Of a stretch of DNA of 10,896 nt, positions 7,324 to 10,896 are shown piece by piece. The stretch lies in the NCBI GenBank assembly GCA_022511485.1, contig JAFLUJ010000344.1, positions 1-10,896 of the forward strand. The letters are read 5' to 3'. Every line of letters begins with the position of its first letter. The first letter of the stretch is position 1. Both the position numbers and the translations under genes were made by a program. The notes beneath the pieces were generated by a model that was not told the origin of the DNA, did not search any database, and was given only the letters and a program-made list of their open reading frames with translations. This stretch comes from Oscillospiraceae bacterium (GTDB lineage Bacteria > Bacillota > Clostridia > Oscillospirales > Ruminococcaceae).

Positions 7324-8766
7324 TTATGAGAAATCAGCAGCTATCTTCTGGTTGAGCTCTTCAACAGCAATATCTGTCATGCCGTTGATAGTCTCTCTTG
7401 TAGTTGCCCAGTCAGCTCCGCTGAATGAAGCCTGCTTGATGCCGTCGTCAACTGCGTTTGCAACGTCGGTTGCAAGTCCCATGTGGAAGCTTATAACAGG
7501 ATTTGCGTCTGTAAGTTCGTCAACGGTATGCATCATATCTATCATTTCATCGGTCCAGCCGTAATCCTCGCGGTACTGTCTTTCGGTGATCTCCTTAGCT
7601 GCATCGCTGTTGCCTGCAATGAGCTTGCATCTCATATATGCTGCTGCTCCTTCGGGATTCGGAGCGCCCTTACAAAGTGCATAAGCGTCCATGCTGGATG
7701 GCAGATAGTAAGCGTCTGCCTCAGGATCTCTTGGCATAGGAACGAACATGATCTCGCCCGGTTTACCGAAATCAGAAAGGTCAGCTTCCCAGAGAGCCCA
7801 TGTTCCGCATGGCCAGAACAGTGTGTTTCCGGAAGCGATACGGTGACGCTGCTCTGTCCAGTTGAATTCAGCCTTAGGAAGGGGCAGATCATCCTTTTTC
7901 AGGTCAAACATGAAGTTCTGAGCACGCTCTACCTCATTAGTCATAAGGTTATTTTTAAGAACACCGTTTTCCATACCTATAGAAGGAACTCCTGTTGTAA
8001 GCATGAACTGTGTTTCAAAGTACCAGCTGTCGTAAGCAAATTTGTCATCCTCACGGCTGCAGTAATCAGATAACATCTGACGGAAGGTATCCCATGTCCA
8101 GTTACCTTCTTCGAGAAGCTCAACAGGATCGTCAAGACCATTTTCCTCAATGGTATTCTTGTTATAGATCATGATGCACTTGGAGTATGTGCTGGTAGCT
8201 GCAACATAGTGCTTGCCGCCCAGAGTATGCATCTCAGCAAGAGCCTTTGCACCCTTTGCGCTGGACCAGAGCTCAGCATCATTGAAATCAAGGTAATCGT
8301 CCCATGGCTGGAACATTCCGTCTACTACCTTGCTGGGGAAGGTATCAAATTCCTGAGCAGGGAACATATCGGGAGAATCACCGCCGATAACATATGTAGC
8401 AAGATCATTGTAACGAGTATCATAGGATGTGATCATCCATTCGATCTTTCCGCCGTAGTTATTTTCAAAAAGCTCCAGATCAGGCATCTTGGGCTTGCCC
8501 TTTTCAGGGTTGATGTCATATGTAGAGAGCCATTTTACTGTGCTGTTTTCGAGCTTTTCAACGTCTCCTACGTCGATCTCTGCGATAGCAGCCTTGTCCT
8601 CTTCATTCAGCTCCTTGGGAGCGGTAGAAGCGGTAGTTGCTTCGGTAGTACCCGCTGTTGTTCCTCCGGAAGAGCTTTCACCGTCATCACCGCAGGCTGC
8701 AAGGCTTGCTGTCATGGACAGTGCTGCAATAAATGCCAATGTTTTTTTCATGTTAATGTTTTTCAT
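7324..8766 (-). CDS. Sugar ABC transporter substrate-binding lipoprotein (family 1)
   Basis: Extracellular solute-binding protein of 480 residues, anchored by a lipid on the outer face of the membrane. The N-terminus MKNINMKK plus a hydrophobic stretch ends in the lipobox SLAAC with the lipidated C25. A Ser/Thr/Gly-rich linker (about 26-50) leads into a large two-lobe binding domain typical of carbohydrate binders, with aromatic-rich stretches such as EGNWTWDTF and FWPCGTWALWEADL. The start is the ATG at 8766, seven nt after GGGAGG (8779-8774); an in-frame TTG at 8781 would put the Shine-Dalgarno inside the gene and is rejected. It precedes the GH5 gene by 37 nt. No permease or ATPase gene lies nearby, so it must work with transporter parts encoded elsewhere, or act as a sugar sensor. 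Ligand inferred from context as beta-glucan oligosaccharides. Confidence 0.88.
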   Translation of the reverse strand: MKNINMKKTLAFIAALSMTASLAACGDDGESSSGGTTAGTTEATTASTAPKELNEEDKAAIAEIDVGDVEKLENSTVKWLSTYDINPEKGKPKMPDLELFENNYGGKIEWMITSYDTRYNDLATYVIGGDSPDMFPAQEFDTFPSKVVDGMFQPWDDYLDFNDAELWSSAKGAKALAEMHTLGGKHYVAATSTYSKCIMIYNKNTIEENGLDDPVELLEEGNWTWDTFRQMLSDYCSREDDKFAYDSWYFETQFMLTTGVPSIGMENGVLKNNLMTNEVERAQNFMFDLKKDDLPLPKAEFNWTEQRHRIASGNTLFWPCGTWALWEADLSDFGKPGEIMFVPMPRDPEADAYYLPSSMDAYALCKGAPNPEGAAAYMRCKLIAGNSDAAKEITERQYREDYGWTDEMIDMMHTVDELTDANPVISFHMGLATDVANAVDDGIKQASFSGADWATTRETINGMTDIAVEELNQKIAADFS

Positions 8767-8773
8767 AATATAA

Positions 8774-8779
8774 CCTCCC
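8774..8779 (-). promoter_or_regulatory. Ribosome binding site that fixes the binding-protein start
   Basis: GGGAGG on the minus strand, seven nt before the ATG at 8766. It lies inside the longer reading that begins with TTG at 8781, which shows that the longer form is not the real protein start. Confidence 0.85.
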
Positions 8780-8799
8780 AAATTAGTTACTATCTTCCT

Positions 8800-8819
8800 G
8801 CAAGGTACTCTGTCCTTGC
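8800..8819 (-). repeat. Small inverted repeat GCAAGG-N8-CCTTGC at the predicted 5' end of the SBP transcript
   Basis: Arms 8800-8805 and 8814-8819 form a 6-bp perfect stem with an 8-nt loop. The predicted transcription start of the binding-protein operon falls at about 8819, so the repeat occupies about +1 to +20. It could be an operator or a 5' stabilising hairpin. Confidence 0.4.
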
Positions 8820-8825
8820 CCTGTG

Positions 8826-8854
8826 ATTATAGTTTACACTATGCCGGATATAAA
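8826..8854 (-). promoter_or_regulatory. Predicted sigma-A promoter of the SBP-GH5 operon
   Basis: Minus-strand -35 TTTATA (8854-8849) and perfect -10 TATAAT (8831-8826) at exactly 17-bp spacing. Predicted start is near 8819 with a leader of about 53 nt. The weak -35 would suit activation by a regulator such as the divergent AraC protein. Confidence 0.65.
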
Positions 8855-8858
8855 AAAT

Positions 8859-8922
8859 ATCATTATTTTGCTTTTTATATTATTTTTTTATTGTCATTTT
8901 CAGGATAATGATGTATAATGAT
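8859..8922. repeat. Three copies of ATAATGAT in the divergent promoter region
   Basis: Direct copies at 8905-8912 and 8915-8922 (10-bp period, one helical turn) overlap the -10 and start of the AraC gene promoter. An inverted copy at 8859-8866 lies just upstream of the SBP -35. The placement fits a regulator acting on both promoters, but the region is AT-rich, so chance is a real alternative. Confidence 0.35.
8891..8919 (+). promoter_or_regulatory. Predicted sigma-A promoter of the AraC-lichenase unit
   Basis: TTGTCA (8891-8896), 17-bp spacer, TATAAT (8914-8919); only one mismatch from consensus. The start would fall near 8926, at the first base of the AGGAG ribosome site, giving a leader of only about 14 nt. 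Confidence 0.75.
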
Positions 8923-8925
8923 TAT

Positions 8926-8930
8926 AGGAG
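8926..8930 (+). promoter_or_regulatory. Ribosome binding site that decides the AraC start
   Basis: AGGAG ends directly against an ATG at 8931 (spacing 0) but lies nine nt before a second in-frame ATG at 8940, so 8940 is the usable start. Confidence 0.75.
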
Positions 8931-8939
8931 ATGATTACT

Positions 8940-9692
8940 ATGGCACAGTCTGAAAAGGAGCTTACATATAAAGCGTTTATGAACAGGGAGTACGAATTCC
9001 GCCACTCTCCCTTTGAAAAGGAATTTGAATTTTATGACTGCGTAAAAAGCGGCGATACCGAGAGTGTAAAGCGTCTTATGACGCCTCTGGGAGGAAGCGG
9101 CGCAGGAGTGCTTTCCGAAGACCCTCTGCGGAATCTCAAATATCACTTTATAATCACTATTGCAATGATGACCCGTTTCTGCGTTGAGGGAGGCATGGAA
9201 ATGGAGACTGCCTATACTCTCAGCGATCTTTATATCATGAAAACGGACAAATGCACGTCAGCGGAAAAAATACATGAGCTTCACAGGGAAGCTATCCTGG
9301 ACTTCACCTCGAGAATGAAAAAATTATCCCGGGGAAGTCTGTATTCCAAGCCGATAATAATGGCAATGGATTATATATACGACAATCTCCACACAAAGAT
9401 CTCCGAGGAGGACATTGCCGGTCATGCATCTGTAAGCAAGTCCTATCTTTCCCGTATCTTTCACAAGGAGGTGGGAGTTACCATATCCACATACATTGCT
9501 GTAAAAAGGATCGAAGCAGCTCAGAATATGCTTAAATACTCCGACTATCAGCCCCTTGACATAGGAAACTATCTGGGATTTTCCTCCCACAGTCATTTTA
9601 TAAGCACGTTCAAAAAGTATTCCGGAATGACGCCAAATGAATTCCGGAAAAAATATTACCGTTCCAACTGGAACAGGAGTATGTCAAAATAA
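8940..9692 (+). CDS. AraC-family transcriptional regulator
   Basis: A 250-residue regulator. Residues 1-130 are an effector or dimerisation part of a kind common in clostridial AraC proteins, with NLKYHFIITIAMMTRFCVEGGM at 65-86 followed by ETAYTLSDLYIMKTD (89-103); this is not the arabinose-type cupin as far as I can see. The C-terminus holds the paired helix-turn-helix DNA-binding domain: first HTH about 153-178 (ISEEDIAGHASVSKSYLSRIF), second about 205-228, ending in GMTPNEFRKKY (229-239), the AraC signature tail. The start at 8940 is set by AGGAG nine nt upstream. It sits between a divergent transporter-glycosidase operon and the downstream lichenase (84-nt gap), so it is the likely local regulator, probably an activator responding to a beta-glucan oligosaccharide. 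Target and ligand are inferred. Confidence 0.9.
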   Translation: MAQSEKELTYKAFMNREYEFRHSPFEKEFEFYDCVKSGDTESVKRLMTPLGGSGAGVLSEDPLRNLKYHFIITIAMMTRFCVEGGMEMETAYTLSDLYIMKTDKCTSAEKIHELHREAILDFTSRMKKLSRGSLYSKPIIMAMDYIYDNLHTKISEEDIAGHASVSKSYLSRIFHKEVGVTISTYIAVKRIEAAQNMLKYSDYQPLDIGNYLGFSSHSHFISTFKKYSGMTPNEFRKKYYRSNWNRSMSK

Positions 9693-9716
9693 TAATATAA
9701 AAGTAAAGAAAGTGAT

Positions 9717-9742
9717 ATACCGTACCTGTTCCGGAACGGTAT
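9717..9742 (+). promoter_or_regulatory. Inverted repeat overlapping a TATAAT box ahead of the lichenase gene
   Basis: ATACCGT (9717-9723) and ACGGTAT (9736-9742) form a 7-bp inverted repeat around 12 nt that include the perfect palindrome GTTCCGGAAC (9728-9737). The right arm overlaps a TATAAT at 9740-9745, but I see no good -35 at 16-18 bp. It may be an operator on a weak, activator-dependent promoter, or an intergenic hairpin separating the AraC and lichenase messages. There is no U-tract, so a terminator is less likely. Confidence 0.45.
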
Positions 9743-9776
9743 AATAGTATAAATCAAACTTATTGGAGGAATTATT

Positions 9777-10550
9777 ATGAAAAAGAACAGGATATTTAAC
9801 TTTGTAATGGCGTCAGTGTGTTCGTTTATGCTCTGTGCCTGCGGAGGTAACAATGATATTGATCCTGCGGACAATGCCGACATTACCGAAGACGGAACAG
9901 TCAATGTAAGCTTTCAGAACGGCTCATCAGAGCTTTTTGAAGCTTCAAACGGCTGGAGCAACGGCAGTATGTTCAACGTAACATGGAGAGACACGAACTG
10001 CACCTTTGAAAACGGAAAAATGCAGCTCATTATAGATAATGACAGCGGTAATAATAAAACTGTCCCATATTCCGGAGGAGAATACCGCTCCAAGGGGCAT
10101 TACGGCTACGGGCTTTATGAGGTCTCTATGAAAGCGATAAAAAATGACGGAGTAGTGTCCTCATTCTTCACCTACACAGGACCCTCAGAGGGCAATCCAT
10201 GGGACGAGATAGATGTTGAGATACTGGGTAAAGATACAACGAAGGTACAGTTCAACTATTTTGTTGACGGAGTTGGCGGACACGAATATATGTACTCTCT
10301 GGGTTTTGACGCTTCCGAGGATTTCCATACATATGCCTTTGACTGGCAGGCAGATAAAATAACCTGGTATGTTGACGGTCAGGAGGTACACTTTGCGGAT
10401 GCAAATATTCCCGTCACCGAGGGAAAAATCATGATGAACGCCTGGTGCGGCACGGGAGTGGACGGTTGGCTGAAGGCTTTTGACGACAGCAGGATGCCTC
10501 TTACAGCTGAGTATGAATGGGTGAGATTTACTCCCGCAGCTAATAGTTAG
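9777..10550 (+). CDS. licB: Lichenase, GH16 endo-beta-1,3-1,4-glucanase lipoprotein
   Basis: Cleaves beta-1,4 bonds next to beta-1,3 bonds in mixed-linkage glucans (lichenan, cereal beta-glucan). At 257 residues it has a lipoprotein signal (MKKNRIFNFVMASVCSFMLCAC, lipidated C22), a short acidic linker (to about 43) and one GH16 jelly-roll domain. The catalytic motif DEIDVEILGKD carries nucleophile E144, assisting D146 and acid/base E148. Surrounding blocks GEYRSKGHYGYGLYEVSMKA (101-120), SSFFTYTGPSEGNPW (128-142), FHTYAFDWQADKITWYVDG (183-201) and IPVTEGKIMMNAWCGTGVDGW (211-231) match Bacillus and Clostridium thermocellum lichenases from memory. There is no dockerin or carbohydrate-binding module, so it should stay on the cell surface. 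GGAGG lies seven nt before the ATG. It is downstream of and codirectional with the AraC gene. The gene symbol is by family analogy. Confidence 0.94.
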   Translation: MKKNRIFNFVMASVCSFMLCACGGNNDIDPADNADITEDGTVNVSFQNGSSELFEASNGWSNGSMFNVTWRDTNCTFENGKMQLIIDNDSGNNKTVPYSGGEYRSKGHYGYGLYEVSMKAIKNDGVVSSFFTYTGPSEGNPWDEIDVEILGKDTTKVQFNYFVDGVGGHEYMYSLGFDASEDFHTYAFDWQADKITWYVDGQEVHFADANIPVTEGKIMMNAWCGTGVDGWLKAFDDSRMPLTAEYEWVRFTPAANS

Positions 10551-10579
10551 TCCGGAACACATTATATAAATCATAATTT

Positions 10580-10596
10580 GCAAGGCAGCGCCCTGC
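10580..10596 (+). terminator. Weak hairpin 30 nt after the lichenase stop, possible terminator
   Basis: GCAAGGC (10580-10586) and GCCCTGC (10590-10596) pair with one mismatch around a 3-nt loop. Position fits transcript ending but no U-tract follows, so an intrinsic terminator is doubtful. Confidence 0.25.
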
Positions 10597-10647
10597 ACGA
10601 TTATCTACCCCCACCGTCAGAAAACATAATTGATTTAGTATACTTTA

Positions 10648-10665
10648 GCCCCCTATCAAGGGGGC
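10648..10665. repeat. GC-rich perfect hairpin GCCCCCT-ATCA-AGGGGGC
   Basis: Seven perfect base pairs around a 4-nt loop, 98 nt after the lichenase gene, inside AT-rich sequence. No U-tract on either strand. It could be a dispersed repeat unit or part of an element end. Confidence 0.45.
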
Positions 10666-10833
10666 GGGTTAGTAAATAAATTAAGTAACTTGAATATTCT
10701 TATGTAAGACTGAATGAACCGCTTTTTGCGGCAAAGCATTAGCAAACGACCGTTGGTTGATTCTGTAACCGATTCAAATACAGTACATTTAAATGGCGTT
10801 AATATATCTTTGTTTTATATATGAACTGTAAAA

Positions 10834-10891
10834 ATCGGCAAAGGAGAGGGTAAGGAAGGTAGGTCGGCTCATGCCGATGCAAGCATCGCCT
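10834..10891. repeat. Cluster of overlapping palindromes at the right edge
   Basis: TCGGC-TCAT-GCCGA (10864-10877) overlaps CGATGC-AA-GCATCG (10875-10888); AGG at 10861-10863 can pair with CCT at 10889-10891 to close them. ATCGGC at 10834-10839 can instead pair with GCCGAT at 10873-10878. On the minus strand this longer pairing is followed by TTTTT. The structure continues beyond the window, so its identity is open. Confidence 0.4.
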
Positions 10892-10896
10892 AGGGT

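Larger units (their letters stand above)
10551..10896. other. Non-coding stretch after the lichenase with several hairpins
   Basis: No convincing gene is seen in these 346 bp. It holds an imperfect hairpin (10580-10596), a GC-rich 7-bp hairpin (10648-10665), a small CCGC-T5-GCGG hairpin near 10719-10731 and an AT-rich tract with TACAGT and ACTGTA segments about 40 nt apart. The last 60 bp are purine-rich (GGAGAGGGTAAGGAAGG) and end in overlapping palindromes. None of the hairpins has a clear U-tract on the plus strand, so the lichenase terminator is not certain. An open frame starts at ATG 10871 and runs off the edge but cannot be judged. Confidence 0.5.

Noticed and set aside
6444..7355. Long open frame (303 aa) on the plus strand across the GH5 gene
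   Set aside because: It is the reverse complement shadow of a clear GH5 gene with its active-site residues; it has no recognisable domain and no ribosome site.
8767..8781. TTG start at 8781 for the binding protein, giving a longer N-terminus (MGGYI)
   Set aside because: The extra codons are the Shine-Dalgarno of the ATG at 8766, and the signal peptide is complete without them.
8931..8939. ATG at 8931 as the AraC start
   Set aside because: It touches the AGGAG site with no spacer, whereas the ATG at 8940 has the normal nine nt.
10725..10770. Resemblance to a c-di-GMP (GEMM) riboswitch: GGCAAAGC followed later by TAACCGAT
   Set aside because: The flanking helices, the tetraloop-receptor layout and a closing stem are not seen, and no downstream gene is visible.
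10871..10896. Possible new gene starting at ATG 10871 behind purine-rich sequence
   Set aside because: Only eight codons are visible, they fall within palindromes, and the spacing to any Shine-Dalgarno is poor.
10551..10896. tRNA gene or CRISPR array in the right-hand gap
   Set aside because: No cloverleaf with a T-arm motif and no regularly spaced repeats are present.

Overview
The window looks like a low-to-mid GC clostridial genome, most likely Ruminococcus or a close relative in the Oscillospiraceae. Three things suggest this: an IspH enzyme fused to ribosomal protein S1 (a Clostridia trait), strong AGGAG-type Shine-Dalgarno sites with Firmicutes-type promoters, and a lichenase very close to Bacillus and Clostridium mixed-linkage beta-glucanases. 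The genus is an inference; nothing in the window proves it.

Left half, all on the minus strand (6061 down to 1): a tightly packed gene train. Read 5' to 3', it runs from a membrane-anchored degenerate-GGDEF/EAL cyclic-di-GMP phosphodiesterase, through cytidylate kinase (cmk), a DUF4037 nucleotidyltransferase-fold protein and the acyltransferase plsC, to the ispH-rpsA fusion, which runs off the left edge within a few residues of its expected C-terminus. Gaps are 27 nt, a 4-bp overlap, 15 nt and an 11-bp overlap, so co-transcription and translational coupling are likely. Cmk, PlsC and IspH-S1 form a familiar clostridial housekeeping group; the DUF4037 gene between cmk and plsC and the EAL gene in front are the less usual members.

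Centre (6062-6335): an intergenic zone with an extended -10 promoter for the EAL gene, a 13-bp perfect hairpin that probably ends the GH5 transcript, and a stranded plus-strand start signal (Shine-Dalgarno, ATG, six codons, stop).

Right half (6336-10550): a compact beta-glucan locus of two divergent units. Minus strand: a sugar ABC transporter substrate-binding lipoprotein followed by a cytoplasmic GH5 glycosidase. Plus strand: an AraC-family regulator followed by a lipoprotein GH16 lichenase. The divergent region (8767-8939) holds one good promoter per direction, three copies of an 8-bp motif and a small inverted repeat at the predicted start of the substrate-binding-protein transcript. Inferred scheme: the surface-anchored lichenase cuts mixed-linkage beta-glucan, the binding protein captures the oligosaccharides, an ABC permease encoded elsewhere imports them, the cytosolic GH5 trims them, and the AraC protein controls expression. 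No permease or ATPase gene is in the window.

Right edge (10551-10896): 346 bp without a convincing gene but with several hairpins, including a set of mutually exclusive pairings at the extreme edge. It may hold a structured RNA or an element boundary that continues beyond the window.
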